Assembly: GCF_030272615.1 (NCBI RefSeq)
Contig: NC_081412.1
Coordinates: 343,973,870-344,037,869, forward strand
Source of the DNA: Cryptomeria japonica
Lineage: Eukaryota > Streptophyta > Pinopsida > Cupressales > Cupressaceae
Direction: 5' to 3'
Length of the DNA: 64,000 nucleotides
Both the position numbers and the translations under genes were made by a program. The notes beneath the pieces are model-generated. The model ran no database searches, was not told the origin of the DNA, and worked only from the letters and a program-made list of their open reading frames with translations. The first letter of the stretch is position 1, and each line of letters starts with the position of its first letter. Shown here one piece after another: positions 10,761 through 23,013 of this stretch.

Positions 10761-10775
10761 ATCTCCCCCTTTGGA
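10761..10775 (-). promoter_or_regulatory. Polypurine tract of Copia-1
   Basis: The plus strand ATCTCCCCCTTTGGA reads as a purine run on the minus strand directly before the LTR start TGTTGG. This is the usual primer for plus-strand DNA synthesis. Confidence 0.85.
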
Positions 10776-11139
10776 ATTGATAGCAACACAAGATGGAAAA
10801 ACCATCAAAGTGCCAAAACAGAAATGCCAAATACCAAAAACCAACAATCTCCCAAAAAGAGATCATTACCAGAAATCAAAATATAGATAGAGAGTAATCA
10901 GTCTCACCAAAATAACAATTTCTCCCCCTGGGAGTAACATGTGTTTTCCTTGTGTTTTTCCATACCAATCTCTCCCCCTTTGACATCAAATGCCAAAGTA
11001 GTATGAAAACCATTTTTCAAATACAAAATACCAACCAATTCATTATACCAACTACTCCCCCTGAGAAGTAGCTTTCCATCAAAGCCGGAGTAAAAGATTT
11101 CTCTGTTAATTCTATCGGTTGATGACTATCATCAACTAT

Positions 11140-11928
11140 CTAAGTCTCTACCGGTGGGGGTATGACCCCAAGCTGGTCTTTGAGATATTCAAAAGTCTTT
11201 TTAGGCAGAGGTTTAGTGAAAATATCTGTAATTTGTTCTTTAGTATTCACATAAACCAATTTTATTTCTTTTGCTTCAACATTTTCCCTTAGAAAATTTA
11301 GTTTGATAGAAACATGTTTGGTTTTAGAATGTAATACCGGATTCTTTGATATATCAATTGCTACAGTGTTATCACAATAGATAGTAATAGGTTCCTTGCA
11401 TTTTACCTTTATATCCTTCAACATTTTCTTCAGCCATAGTACCTATGTACAGTTAGTTGCCGCTGCAACATATTTTGATTCTGCTATTGATAAAGATGTA
11501 CAACTTTGTTTCTTACTCAACCAAGAAATTAATCTGCTTCCAAGAAAAAATGCTCTGTCGGTGGTGCTTTTTCTATAATCCACAGCTCTTGCCCAATTTA
11601 CATCTGTGTATGCACATAATTCAAATTTTTCATCTCTAGGATACCATAATCCAAGGTTTGTAGTTCCTTGCAAGTACCGGAAAATATTTTTTACTGTTGA
11701 TTCATGATTTTCTCTAGGATTAGTCTGAAATCTTGAAATAATACATACTGCATTCATGATATCAAGTCTTGTTTGTGTCAAATACAGTAAACCTCCTATC
11801 TTAGATTTGTACCTAGTCAGATTAATAGGTGTAGATTCATCCCTTAGTGATAATTTGTCATTAGTAGTCATAGGTGTGCTTACCGATTTAGAGTTTTCCA
11901 TCCCAAATTTCTTTAATAACTCCTTCAA
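11140..11928 (-). pseudogene. Copia-1 reverse transcriptase tail and RNase H
   Basis: Two in-frame pieces (11928-11443, 11424-11140) are split by one TAG where CAG is expected. The first begins KYLKELLKKFGM, then STPM, YLTQTRLDI and the RNase H part AYTDVNWARAVDYRKSTTD with SLSIAESKYVAAA. The second carries IYCDNTVAIDISKNPVLHSK, the KHVSIKLNFLRE segment and the TKPLPK end typical of copia polyproteins. Both parts fit the family in order and length. Confidence 0.9.
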
Positions 11929-11937
11929 GTACTTGGA

Positions 11938-12630
11938 TTAACTCAAGAATATACCTTTATCAGTCTGTGAAATCTGCAATCCTAAAAAGAATTTTATTTC
12001 TCCAATCATAGACATTTCAAACTCTTGTTGCATTTCAATAGAAAAGTCTTTACATAATCCATCTCCTCCAAAGATTATATCATCAACAAAAACTTCTATA
12101 ACCAAGATGTCATCATTTGTCACTTTATAATATAAGTTGCTGTCAGCATTACCTTTAGAAAAACCAATCTTCAAAAGATATTTATCCAATCTTGCATACC
12201 AAGCTCTTGGAGCTTTCTTCAACCCATACAAAGCTTTCCTTAACCTGCAAACCATATCTTTGTTATCTATTAAAGAAAATCCATCAGGTTGTTCAATGTA
12301 AACTTCTTCTTCAAGATCTCTATTTAGAAATGCACATTTAATATCCATTTGATATACTTTGTAGTTCTTGTGTGCTGCAAAAGTCAAAAATAATCTGACT
12401 GCCTCAATTCTAGCTACCGATGCAAAGGTTTCATCATAATCAATTCCTTCTTTCTAAGAATATCCCTTACACACTAGTCTTGCTTTATTTCTGATTACCT
12501 TAGCATCTTCATTAATTTTGTTTCTGAATACCCATTTGGTTCCAATCACATTTTTGTCTTTAGGCTGGGGAACTAATATCCAAGTGTTGTTTTTCTCAAT
12601 TTGCTCTAATTCTTCTTCCATAGCTTTAAT
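11938..12630 (-). pseudogene. Copia-1 reverse transcriptase (RVT_2)
   Basis: The fingers and palm of a copia reverse transcriptase are readable in one register. They include TKWVFRNKIN and ARLVCKGYS followed by a TAG at about 12456 where CAG (Gln) is expected. Next come [44 protein letters not shown] and the catalytic FVDDIIFGG, the variant of the usual YVDD with both Asp kept. The segment ends GLQISQTDKGIFLS before a TAA at 11938 in place of CAA. The frame is unchanged on the other side of that stop. Confidence 0.9.
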
Positions 12631-13278
12631 CTAGTGTTTATCTTCACATGCCTCATTAACTGATGATGGTTTAATTTGAGAAATAAGATATACCTCTTCA
12701 TTTGCCAGTCTTCCTCTTGTCATAACTCCTTTATACTTGTTTCCAATTATCTGATCTTCAAAGTGATTCAGTCTTACATACCGAGGTGTCTTTGTTTGTT
12801 GTTGTTCCTCAGTTATAGTGGAATTTTCAGATGATACCGGTGTAATTGGATCTTCATTCTGTACTGGTGGGTTCAATGTAGGTTCATTTATTAGTATTTT
12901 TGTTGCCGGTTTAGAGTCTATATACCTTGAAGTTTCTCTGAATTGTTCATCAATCTTTACATTTGTACTCTCAACAATTTTCTGCAATATTTTATTAAAA
13001 CATCTATATGCCTTACTCTTAGATGAATAGCCAAGAAATATTCCTTCATCACTTCTAGGATCAAATTTGCCAATATACTCATCTCTCCTAATATAGCATT
13101 TACTTCCAAATATTCTGAAATATTTAAGAGTAGGAGTAATACCAAACCATAGTTCATGAGGGGTCTTACCGGTTTCACCTTTGATGTGAACTTTGTTGAA
13201 TGTATAGACCGCTATACTTACTGCCTCTCTCCAATACACGTGGTAGGTTTGCTTCTGATAACAAACTTGTAGCTGCAT
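12631..13278 (-). pseudogene. Copia-1 integrase C-terminal half
   Basis: The frame is shifted by one base relative to the upstream piece, with the shift near 13240. It carries YWREAVSIAVYTFNKV and the TPHELWFG segment typical of copia integrase cores. The GYSSKSKAYRCFN motif and a variable linker follow. It ends with TAG at 12631. The frame continues after the stop with IKAMEEELEQIEKNNTW-type sequence into reverse transcriptase. Confidence 0.85.
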
Positions 13279-13396
13279 CCAAGATAGTTCTATTTTTCCT
13301 TTCTACAACTCCATTCTGTTGTGGTGTCCGAGGTGCTGATAGCTATCTTCTCATTCCATTCACATCACAAAATGCATTAAATTCCTTAGATGTAAA

Positions 13397-15289
13397 TTAT
13401 CCTCCTTGATCTGATCTCAGACATTTGATTTTCTTACTGGTTTCATTTTCTACCATTGCTTTGAACAGTTTGAACTTCCCAAGTGCTTCTGATTTATCTC
13501 TGAGAAAAGTAACCCAACACATTCTAGAGTAGTCATCAATGATTAGCATAAAATATCTATCACCTTGCAAACTTTTAGTTCTAGCTGGACCACATAAATC
13601 AGTATGAATTAAGTCAAGAGCATTATTTGATTTTTTTGGAATACTTTTAAAAGTAGCTCTAACTTGTTTTTGAAGTTGACATTCCTTACATACTATATTG
13701 TGAGGTTTGACAATCTTAGGTAAATCTCTAAGTGCCTTTGTAGTACTGATTTTTACCATGCAATCAAAATTTACATGACAGTGTCTCTTATACCATAGCC
13801 AACTTTCATCAATGTGTACAATCAAGCATGTATTTTCACTATTATTCAAATGAAAGATGTTGCCTCTAGTTTGATTACCGGTTGCAATTTCCAAACCAGT
13901 TCTATTCATGATTTTGCATTTTCCATTCTTGAATTGTAACTGAAATCCTTTCTCAACTAATTGACCAACACTCAAAAGATTATGCTTTAAACCTTCAACA
14001 TAGTAAACATTGTCAGTATTATGCTTACCATCAAGAGATATTGTACCTTTACCTTTGATCAAACGAGCTTTATCATCTCCAAATCTCACTAGACCTCCAT
14101 TATATTCCTGAAAGTTCAAGAATTTACTTTTATCACTAGTCATATGATGTGAGCATCCTGAATCAATAATCCATTCATTCTTAACTTCAATTTTAGCTGC
14201 CAAGGCTTGTTCTATCAGTTGAATAGTAGGTGTTGGTTGATCTTCTGTTATAGCAACAAAAACCCATCCATTGTCTGTCGGATCCTCATCAGAATCATTA
14301 GTCACTCCTTCATCAACAAGATAACAAGATTTGTCTTTGTTCTTCTTAAATCTGTATCTCTGATATCTAGGGTTAGGCTTGTATATTCTCCTAGCTTCTT
14401 CTCTTAGTCTAACATGTCTATCAGAGCATCTAGAAGCCATATGACCAATCTTATTATAGTTAAAACATTTAAAGGGTGCTTTACCTTCATACTTACTTCC
14501 AACTAGACCTTTAGGCATTTTTCTTGCAAATAGTGCTTCAAGTTCTTCAAGTTCTTCATTTTCTTTCCTGCTTTCCTCAAGTTCTCTTGCATAAAAGACT
14601 TTCCAATCAGACTTGTCAAATGATGGTGCAAATGATGTTGATTCTTTAAAAGCTAAATCTGTCTTTATAGTAGCAACATGACCAAATTCCTCAATTTCAA
14701 AAGCTGAAAGTTTTCCAATCAATGTATCCCTAGTTACCGATGTATTAGGCATTGTTCTTAACTCATTTATAGTAGTAACTTTCATTTTATAAGCCGGTGG
14801 CAATCCTCTTAAAACTTTTGAAACAATTTCATCTTCACTTAAGGTTCCTCCACAACATTTAATACCCAAAACAATTTCATTAACTCTTTCCATAAAAGTA
14901 GAAATCCTTTCATCTTCTTCCATTTTCAGATTTTCATACCTGACCCAGAAGCTTTCAAGTTTTGCAATTTTGACTATGGAATCTCCTTCATTCAGTGTTT
15001 CCAAATGATCCCAAATAGATTTAGCAATTGATCTATCTTATAATCCCATGATTTGCTGATCTGATAATGCGTTCAAAAGTGCTTCTCTTGCTTTGCAATC
15101 ATTTTCCTCATCTTTAGCCAAGTTAGGTGGATTAGGCTGATTTAGAGTAGGAGCAGTATAGCCATTCTTTGTAACATCCCAGATGTCCTTTCCAATGCAA
15201 TTTAGATGTGTCTCCATTCTAATCTTCAATATCCCATAGTTGGTTCCATCAAGTTTAGGACTGTCCTTCTTGAAATAGTTAGTAGACAT
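13397..15289 (-). pseudogene. Copia-1 gag, protease and integrase N-terminal half
   Basis: Two in-frame pieces (15289-15038 and 15004-13397) are separated by one stop. The first is the gag start (KLDGTNYGILKIRMETHL-type). In the 535-codon piece the order is: UBN2-type gag (about 1-110); zinc knuckle at 180-193, where the second Cys is Tyr (CFNYNKIGHMASRC); aspartic protease motif WIIDSGCSHHMTSD (278-291); GAG-pre-integrase with HLLS-like NHLL; zinc-binding His (408, 410) and CKEC (439-442); integrase core with D469 (HTDLCGP) and D532 (SDQGG). The frame then meets a stop at 13397 where the family normally has EF. The polyprotein would supply capsid, protease and integrase, but the damaged zinc knuckle and stops make it inactive. 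Confidence 0.85.
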
Positions 15290-15323
15290 TGCAAGCTATT
15301 AAACTTTTGCAAAAATAGGACTC

Positions 15324-15335
15324 AGCTCTGATACC
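15324..15335 (-). promoter_or_regulatory. Primer-binding site of Copia-1 (initiator tRNA-Met type)
   Basis: The minus strand reads TGGTATCAGAGC two bases inside the 5' LTR. This is the classic plant copia primer-binding site complementary to the 3' end of initiator methionine tRNA. Confidence 0.9.
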
Positions 15336-15337
15336 AA

Positions 15338-16397
15338 TTGTTAGGGCCCAGAGACAACTGAGGGGAGGGAGTGAATCAGTTCTCAAATAAATTCAAACCA
15401 AAAAAAACTTAACCAAATTAATGCTTAATACTGGTAAACTAGTCTTGTATGTCGGTAGACAGTTTTATCAGTTAGTTGCAATACCAGTAAGGATTAATGC
15501 ATGAAACAGAAATACAAAGTCATCCACAACACATAACACCAGTATTTGTACATGGAAACCCTGTAAGGGGAAAAACCATGATGGGAAACCTTACCCACAA
15601 TCAGATGATACTACTGCAAATAGTAAGTGTATACAAATGGGGTCTGCACATGCAGAAAGGCCAAGCGCCTAGACCTCACTCCTCAAACACAGAATGAGAG
15701 TCACACTGACTACAATTGGATGGTTAAATCCAATATGAATGTACTGCTCAAATTAGCATCTTTCTATGCTTGATTTAGTACCAGTGTAGTTCTAATTATC
15801 TTCACAAAAACCTCCTTCAACCTTCAAATGATATCTGCATGTATAGATCTGCTTAATCTCGCATATAGCTTCACACAATTCTTTTTTGCGTTCCACACTC
15901 GATCTTACAAATAAGATCTTACATTTATATCATAACCTAAGACCAATTCTAGTAGGTCGGCTCTAAAGGATATTACAATAAAATCAATTTACAAATAAAA
16001 CAATATCCGATGCAATAACCAGTTCAACATGTCAGCTTGATGCATTTATAACAATAATAAAACATCTTCATAGCATGCCATGCTGATCTGGAAAAGATAA
16101 ACCTGCCAGTGTATATCCTAGACATATTTGCTGGTAACAACAAATATGCAAATACCAATATGCCAATAAACAAATCTTCAAGACAAAGTGTCCAAACGAT
16201 GTCTTCGACATAACCAGGTGTTTTCCATGACATTCTAAGTGCTAGTGAACATTATATCCTACAGGTGAACCAGATAGCGGTGACTGTGCATAAGTTATTT
16301 GCTTGCTGGTGAATGTTGTTGATTCTCCAAAGTGCCATAGTTGATAAGTGTTAGTAGGTGTTGATATCAATGACAAAACCATACCAAAATACCAACA
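15338..16397 (-). repeat. Copia-1 5' LTR
   Basis: The plus strand reads TGTTAGGGCC... to ...AATACCAACA, 1060 bp. It contains a G-rich stretch beside GTGAATCAGT near 15360 and the module GGAAACCCTGTAAGGGGAAA near 15555. The last 80 bp match the remnant at 10681-10760. Confidence 0.9.
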
Positions 16398-17207
16398 GTT
16401 AGAGCTTACTTGGTTAGGGATTTCAATTCTGTTGTAATTGTTATAAAACAAAAGGAGTTTCTTGATCTGTCTGAATAGCACTACACTTGCTTGATCAGAT
16501 CCATTTAAGCTTCTATGTGCCTTTACTCAAACTGCAGAATCATTCTCTGGTTCGACAGCCACACACTCAACTAATTTCTGCCAACTCTTACCAACTCTTA
16601 ACAAAACAACTTCATCGACCTTAAATACAAATCAATTAGGTCGGTAACACAACAAAAAATCTAATCCTCTCATCAAGATTACAAACAAGTTAGTATAAGC
16701 ATGACCGTTGGATTTCATAGCAATCTGTACACATCAATCAAGAAAACCTCAACCGATCCTTGATTACCGCTTCATTGAGCTCAGTAACTCATCACGTGCT
16801 TTGCATTAGATTCAATACACTTTGCTCATTCCCAGACAAACAATCACACCAAAACATTTTGAACTTGTCTTCATACAATGACCTTACGTGTCACCATCAT
16901 TACTACTCAACATCAGATCATACACCAACATAACAAATTCAACAACCTTAATCGGTTAGGGTTTAAATAAAACAACTAGTAGGGTTTACCGGTTACATAA
17001 CATAGAAAGGGTTTAAGCTTTTACTCTGATTACCAGATCAACTCACAAACTTACATACCGATTTACAATATCCTTCACAAAGCTCTTCCTACTGGTTATA
17101 AGAAAATATCAACAATAACAACAATATTAACAATATCATTACCAGTTCAATTGACATCAATGACAACATAACATATCATTAATGTAATCTTCATGCAAAT
17201 ACCAACA
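16398..17207 (-). repeat. Copia-2 3' LTR (partial)
   Basis: It matches 22316-23013 of the right LTR (GTTAGAGCTTAC, ATAGCACTACACTTGCTTGA, GGGTTTAAGCTTTTACTC) and then extends alone to ...AATACCAACA. Compared with the right copy it has TG or CA where the right has CG at several sites. Confidence 0.88.
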
Positions 17208-17222
17208 ATCTCCCCCTTTAGC
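17208..17222 (-). promoter_or_regulatory. Polypurine tract of Copia-2
   Basis: ATCTCCCCCTTTAGC on the plus strand sits directly after the LTR end CCAACA. It is purine-rich on the element strand. Confidence 0.8.
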
Positions 17223-17539
17223 ATTGATGGCAATACAAAATATCAACACCATTGCTTTGTTGTTGTGATTGTGAATAGGAATCCTGGTTTACATTACCAA
17301 GTATTCACATTCTCTCTTTGTCTTGAGTCTGTCACTAGTTTTCCTTCCCATAATCACGTAATTCTTCTCCCCCTTTGATAGCAATGCCAAATTTTCACTG
17401 TGCATCAACAACATACTGCAACTTGATGCTCCCCCTATGGAATACATCCACTTCTACACCAACCCTTGTAAAGTTCTGCAAGTGATTCAGGGACTGATGC
17501 AGTCAACATCATGTTCAACTAACTTCATGAAGAGGGACA
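17223..17539. other. Copia-2 3' untranslated region
   Basis: Between the end of pol and the polypurine tract. It contains further CTCCCCCTTTGATAGC-like motifs near 17370 and 17430 but no ORF of note. Confidence 0.5.
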
Positions 17540-19380
17540 ACCCCTAATTGACTTCCAAGATACTCAAAAGTAGTCTTAGGTAGAGGTTTGGTAAAAATAT
17601 CCACAAGCTGCTCCTTGGTAGAAACATGCTCTAAGATAACATCTTTTCTCTGAACTTTTTCCCTCAAGAAATTATACTTCAATTCAATGTGCTTGGTTCA
17701 TGCGTGCAAAACAGGATTCTTGGAAATAATTATGGCACTTGTGTTATCACATAAAATCTTTATAGGTTCTGAAATCTTCATCTTAAAACCTTCCAAAATG
17801 TGCCTCATCCAAATAGCCTATGTGCAATTCATATAAGCTACAACATACTCAGCTACAACACTAGTTTGTGAAGTACAACTCTTCTTTTTACTACTCCATG
17901 AAACAAGCTTTCCTCCAAGAAAAAATGCTCAATTGGTTATTCTTTTTCGGTCATCAACATTTACTGCCCAATCAACATCTATGTATGCCTTCAAATCAAA
18001 GTTTCCTCCATATGGATACCATAATCCATAGTCAATAGTACCTTTCAGGTATCTAAAGATTCTCTTGGTTGCTATCAGGTGTGCCTCCTTAGGATTCTTC
18101 TGGAATATAGCAACTATGCCAACCGCATGGGCTATGTCCGGTCTGCTATGGACAACATAGTACAATTTACCAATCATTGACATGCATTCCTTCTCATCAA
18201 CAGACTTAGATTCATCTTGGACAACTTACAACCTATAACCATTGGTGTCCCAATTGGATTACAGTCACTCATACCAAATTTCCTCAAAACCTCTTTCACA
18301 TACTTAGACTATGTAATGAAAATACCATTCTTCATTTGTTGTATCTGCAAGCCTATGAAATTTTTTATTTCCCCTACTAAAGACATTTCAAACTCATTTT
18401 TCATTTCCTCTACAGAACTATTGCTCATGACAACATTACCTCCAAATATAATATCATCAACAAATACTTCACTAAGCAGTATTTCATCTCCTTCAGACTT
18501 GAGATATATGTTGCTATCATCACTGGTTCTTAGAAAGTCTATCTTCATTAGATGTGTATGAAGTCTTTCATACCATGCTTTGGGTGCTTGCTTTAATCCA
18601 TATAAAGCCTTATGCAATCTGCATACCATGTCTTTCTCATTAGTCAAAGCATAACCATCTAGCTCCTCTATGTATACCTCTTCTTCCAATATCCCATTCA
18701 AAAATGTAGACATAACATCCATCTGATATACCTTGAACCTTTTATGGGCTACAAATACAAGGTTCTAACACCTTCTCGTCTTGCTACTGGTGCAAAAGTT
18801 TTGCCATAATCTTCTCCTTCTTCTTGCGCATAACCCTTGTAGACTAATCTTGCCTTGTTGTGAACTATAGCACCATCTTCATTCAACTTTTTCCTGTATA
18901 CCCATTTAGTACCTATAACATTTTTATTTACCAGTCAAGGTACTAGGGTCCAAGTGTTCTTCTCAATTTGATCGAATTCCTCCTCCATAGCTTTAACCCA
19001 ATGATCATCACCAAATGCCTCCTTAGCAGTTCTTGGTTCAATGGTGGAGATCATGCAAGAATTCTCTTTGAATCTTCTTCTGGTCAACACTCCAACATCC
19101 TTATCTCCAATAATCTACTCAGGATTGTGATTCAGTCTCACATACCTAGGAATAACATGATCACTATCTTCAGGTTTAGCTTCTTCATTGTCATCATCTT
19201 CTTCTGAATTTATCTATTTCAGTTGGACTGGTGCATTAGAATTTTCTTTGTCGGTTTTAGTTTTCATAGTTTCTGGTTCCAAAAACAAAATGCAAGGATC
19301 TTCATCCTTTTTCTCTGAACTGGTTCCTTCTGAGACTTCAGGAAATTCATCCACTTGAACATCAACACACTCAACAATTC
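17540..19380 (-). pseudogene. Copia-2 reverse transcriptase and RNase H, fragmented
   Basis: After a degenerate linker (about 19380-18740), the RT frame 18722-18309 shows [36 protein letters not shown] and catalytic FVDDIIFGG, ending [13 protein letters not shown] shifted frame, 18183-17929, carries GKLYYVVHSRPDIAHAVGIV, RYLKGTIDYGLWYP and the start of RNase H (DVDWAVNVDDRK). The remaining RNase H to about 17540 is readable only with stops. No frame is long enough to give an active enzyme. Confidence 0.85.
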
Positions 19381-19387
19381 TCTGTGT

Positions 19388-20310
19388 CTAGTTGTTAAAA
19401 CATTTGTAGGCCTTACTCTTGGTGGAATGGTCAAGAAATATGCGTTCATCGCTCTTAGCCTCAAATTTGCTAATGTAATCACCTCTCTTAATAAAACATT
19501 TTCTTCCAAATATCTTAAAATATCTAACATCAGGTGATCTTCCATACCAATATTCATAAGGAGTCTTCTCCTTACCTCTCTTTACCAGAACCCAGTTTAT
19601 TGTGTAGACACTTGTGTTGACAGCTTCTCTCCAAAAGGTTTTCGCTACACCTCCTTGTATCAACATTGTCCTACTGACCGATTGCTCCTTTCTACAATAC
19701 CATTCTGTTGTGGTGTCCTCGGTGCAGAAAGTTATCATTTGATACCATTCTCTTCACAGTACCTAGTGAATTATTCAGAAGTAAATTCACCACCTTGATC
19801 TGTCCTCTGACATTTTATCTTCTTACCGCTCTCTTTCTCAGCTAAGTCCTTGAATTCCTTGAACTTACCAAAAGCTTTAGTCTTATCCTTCAAAAATTTG
19901 GCCCACATCATCCTTGAGCAATCATCAGTGAGAATCATAAAATATCTGTCACCTTGAATGTTTTTTGTTCTTATTGGTCCACAAAGATCTGTATGAACCA
20001 AATATAACAAGTGCTTTGCTGAATAGGATTTGCTTTTGAAAGTTGAAGAAGTCATCTTTCCTAACTGACATTCTTTGCAAAGAGCATTAACCGATTTGTG
20101 TAACTGAGGCAAACCTCTCACTATCTTGGACTTACTCACTTTAACAATGCTATCAAAGTTTATATGACAAAATCTCCTATGCCAAAGCCAACTATCATCT
20201 ATTTTAGCAATAAAATAGTTGTTAACTTTAGAGTTAAGGTGAAACATGTTACCTTTAGTTTGTTTCCCGATTGCAATCAATTCACCTTTTTTCTCAAAGA
20301 TTTTGCACAT
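19388..20310 (-). pseudogene. Copia-2 integrase
   Basis: Two pieces (20310-19771, 19738-19388) lie in different frames. The first has the HHCC zinc-binding region (LWHRRFCHINF...CKECQLGK) and the core with HTDLCGP and RTDQGGEF. The second has TFWREAVNTSVYTINWV and EKTPYEYWYGRSP, followed by FGRKCFIK. The order and spacing match a copia integrase. A frameshift between 19770 and 19738 separates the catalytic halves. Confidence 0.87.
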
Positions 20311-20318
20311 ACCAGTTT

Positions 20319-21640
20319 TTACTCTAGTGGGTATCCTTTGCCATTGAGTTGTACCACACTCAAAAGATTGTGGTTTAGTCCTTCAACCCAGTAGACATCA
20401 TTTGCACTGCTCTTCCCATTAAGAGAAATAACTTCTTTATGTTTAACCATGCAGGGTGAGTCATTGTCAAATCTAACAACACCACCATCAAATTCTTTCA
20501 TGGAAATAAATTTTCTCCGATCACTAGTCATATGATGTGAACAACCACTATCAATGATCCAATCATCAGAGTTATCCATCCTAGATACTAATGCCTTCTG
20601 GTCTGATATCTCTTCTTTAATAGCCACAAACACAATATCTTCACTAGTATCACCATCAAATTCTTCATCGGTGATACCATTATCAATAGCAATAAGACAA
20701 TCTCTCTTGCCTTTACCCTTATACTTCTTGAATTTATCTCTCTTGTGTTCATTTTCACCATTAGGACAATTAGCCGCTATGTGACCAATCTTGTTGCATG
20801 AAAAACATTTTAAAGGTAATTTACCTTTGTATTTACCAGTGCCTCTAAGCAACCGCTTTGCCAATAACGCTTCAAGCTCCACTAAATTGTCTTCATCATC
20901 AGTATTTCTGTTGGATCTAGATTCATAACCATGACTAGTATCTCTACTTTTTCTCACAAATGGGTTAAAAACATAAGCTCTAAATGCAAACTCAGATTTC
21001 TGTACACTAACATCATAACTATTTAATTTAAAAGCAATAAGCTTGCCAATGATGGAGTCAAGAGTTACCTTAGTTTTGTCAATGGACTTCAACTCCTGAA
21101 TAACTACAACTCAAATAGCATAGACCGGTGGCAGGGTTCTCAGTACCTTACTAATTACTGTGGCATCTTCCACTTTCCCTCATGCACTCTTAATTTCACT
21201 GACCATCTCTTTTATCCTTTGACCATACTACTGGATATTCTCACCTTCAGACATCCTCATGTCATCAAACTTTCCTCTTAGACTCTCTTCTTTAGCAATC
21301 TTAACATGTTCATCACCGCTATAAATCTCTTAAAGTTTTTTCCATACTTCATATGTAGTTTCAAGACCATGAACATCTACATATTCAGCATCAGACAGGG
21401 AACTAATAATTGCCTCCAATGCTTGATGATTTTCTTGTTGTTATTTCTTCTGATCATCAGCCATAATTCCAGTGGGTGCAATATACTTAGTATCTACATG
21501 ATCCCAATACTGACTTCCTAGATTCTTGATGTAAATCTTCATTCTGTCGCTCCATATCCTATAGTTTTCTCTGTTTAACTTCAGACCTTCCTTCTTCATC
21601 ATGATCTAGTAGATATTTTCCTCAAGATGATAGGCTTAGA
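20319..21640 (-). pseudogene. Copia-2 gag and protease
   Basis: The N-terminal gag (21640-21093) is readable only with several stops. The piece from 21092 to 20319 (257 codons) starts in the LTLDSIIGKL-type end of the UBN2 gag. It carries an intact zinc knuckle CFSCNKIGHIAANC, an acidic linker with DIVFVAIKEE, the aspartic protease motif WIIDSGCSHHMTSD, and the NHLLSVVQL segment before GAG-pre-integrase. The intact zinc knuckle contrasts with the damaged ones in Copia-1 and Copia-C. The stop near 20319 follows a frameshift. Confidence 0.82.
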
Positions 21641-21658
21641 ACTTAGAGGACCTGAGAT

Positions 21659-21670
21659 GCTCTAATACCA
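21659..21670 (-). promoter_or_regulatory. Primer-binding site of Copia-2
   Basis: The minus strand reads TGGTATTAGAGC, one base different from the initiator tRNA-Met type site, two bases inside the LTR. Confidence 0.85.
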
Positions 21671-21672
21671 AT

Positions 21673-23013
21673 TGATGGTTTGATGAAAGAATAAGTATTC
21701 GGTAGATTATTGAGAGGGGGGGGGGGGGGGGTGAATCAGTAAATAGAAAAACTGATACAAACTTCCCAAACTCAAATTCAAACTTACAAAGTAAACTTAT
21801 CAATGAAATACCACTGTCAAGATCAATACTCATAAGAATACCGGTTGACTATTACAACAACTTAACAGTAAACAATATTTAACTTGTAAACATCCAAATG
21901 CTTATCATATGCCAATGCTTTATTTCTCAATGCTTCTGGTTATCATGGCTTATCCAAAAATAGTTAAATAGTTAATCAAATCAACCATAAGATCATAACC
22001 ACAAAAACATTCACTACATGACACAAGTATTTATATGTGGAAAACCCAAATAGGTAAAAACCACGGTGAGATGAGACTCACAAGATAATACCTGAACTCT
22101 TCTAAAGTTCACCCTGTTAAGAACCAAGGCTGTTAAAATTTTTAGAAAAGTTCTATTAAGAACTGATCCTATTAGGAATCACCCGATTAAGGGATTGACT
22201 ACAAATGCCTTGTTAGAAGCAAATAACCTGTAAGGAGTAACCTTAGTAGAGGATTTGAAAATCCAATCTAATGGACCACCTTGTTAGAGGATTTAATAAG
22301 TAACCAAGCTTGTTAGAGCTTACCTGGTTAGGGGATTTCAATTTTGCTATAATTGTTAGAAAACAACAGGAGTTTCTTGATTTGTCTGAATAGCACTACA
22401 CTTGCTTGATCGGATCCATTTAAGCTTCTACCTTTACTCAAACTAGAGACTCATTCTCCAGTTTGGCAACCACACACTCAACTAATTTGTGCCAACTCTT
22501 ACCAACTCTTAACAAAACAACTTTATCGACCTTAAATACAAATCAATTAGGTTGGTAACACAACAAAAAATCTAATCCTCTCATCAAGATTACAAACAGT
22601 TCGGTACAATCATGACCATTAGATTTCATAGCAATCTCTACACATCAATCAAGAAAATCTCAGCCGCTCATTGATTACCGCTTCATCAAGCTCAGTAACT
22701 CATCAAGTGCTTTGCATTATATGCAATACACTTTGCTCATTCCCTAGACAAACAATCGCACCAAAAAATTTTGAACTTGTCTTCATACAGTGACCTTACG
22801 TGTCACCATCATTACTGCTCAACATCAAATCATAAACCAACATAACCAATTCAATAACCATAATCGGTTAGGGTATAACAAAAACAACTGGTAGGGTTTA
22901 CCGGTTACATAACATAGAAAGGGTTTAAGCTTTTACTCCGATTACCGGTTCAACTCACAAACTTACATACCGGTTTACAATATCATTGACAAAGCTCTTC
23001 CTACCGGTTATAA
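21673..23013 (-). repeat. Copia-2 5' LTR (partial)
   Basis: It begins TGATGGTTTGATG after the primer-binding site, with a run of about 19 G starting near 21714 beside GTGAATCAGT, and the GGAAAACCC...GGTAAAAACC module near 22040. It is truncated at about 23013. Confidence 0.85.

Larger units (their letters stand above)
10681..16397 (-). mobile_element. Copia-1: Ty1/copia LTR retrotransposon, 3' LTR truncated
   Basis: On the minus strand the order is 5' LTR (15338-16397), primer-binding site, gag, protease, integrase, reverse transcriptase, RNase H, polypurine tract and 3' LTR remnant (10681-10760). Integrase before reverse transcriptase defines the copia order. The right LTR is 1060 bp with TG...CA ends. 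Only 80 bp of the left LTR remain, aligning with 16318-16397. The right flank (GTTAGAGCTTAC) continues as Copia-2 LTR and matches position 22316, so the element inserted into the Copia-2 3' LTR. The left flank does not match, so a later deletion removed most of the left LTR and the adjoining Copia-2 sequence. Coding frames are broken by stops and at least one frameshift. Confidence 0.9.
16398..23013 (-). mobile_element. Copia-2: Ty1/copia LTR retrotransposon, both LTRs truncated
   Basis: On the minus strand the order is 5' LTR (21673-23013), primer-binding site, gag, protease, integrase, reverse transcriptase, RNase H, polypurine tract and 3' LTR part (16398-17207). The left LTR has lost its first ~640 bp where Copia-1 inserted; its first base aligns with 22316. 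The right LTR stops at about 23013, where it fuses to integrase sequence of Copia-C, so its last ~105 bp are missing. A full LTR would be about 1.45 kb. Coding frames carry several frameshifts and stops. No target-site duplication can be checked because both outer ends are lost. Confidence 0.88.

Noticed and set aside
21714-21732. Long G run as a sequencing artefact
   Set aside because: A G-tract at this LTR position recurs in Copia-2, -4 and -6, and a shorter G-rich form in Copia-1, so it is a real feature. Only its exact length is uncertain.
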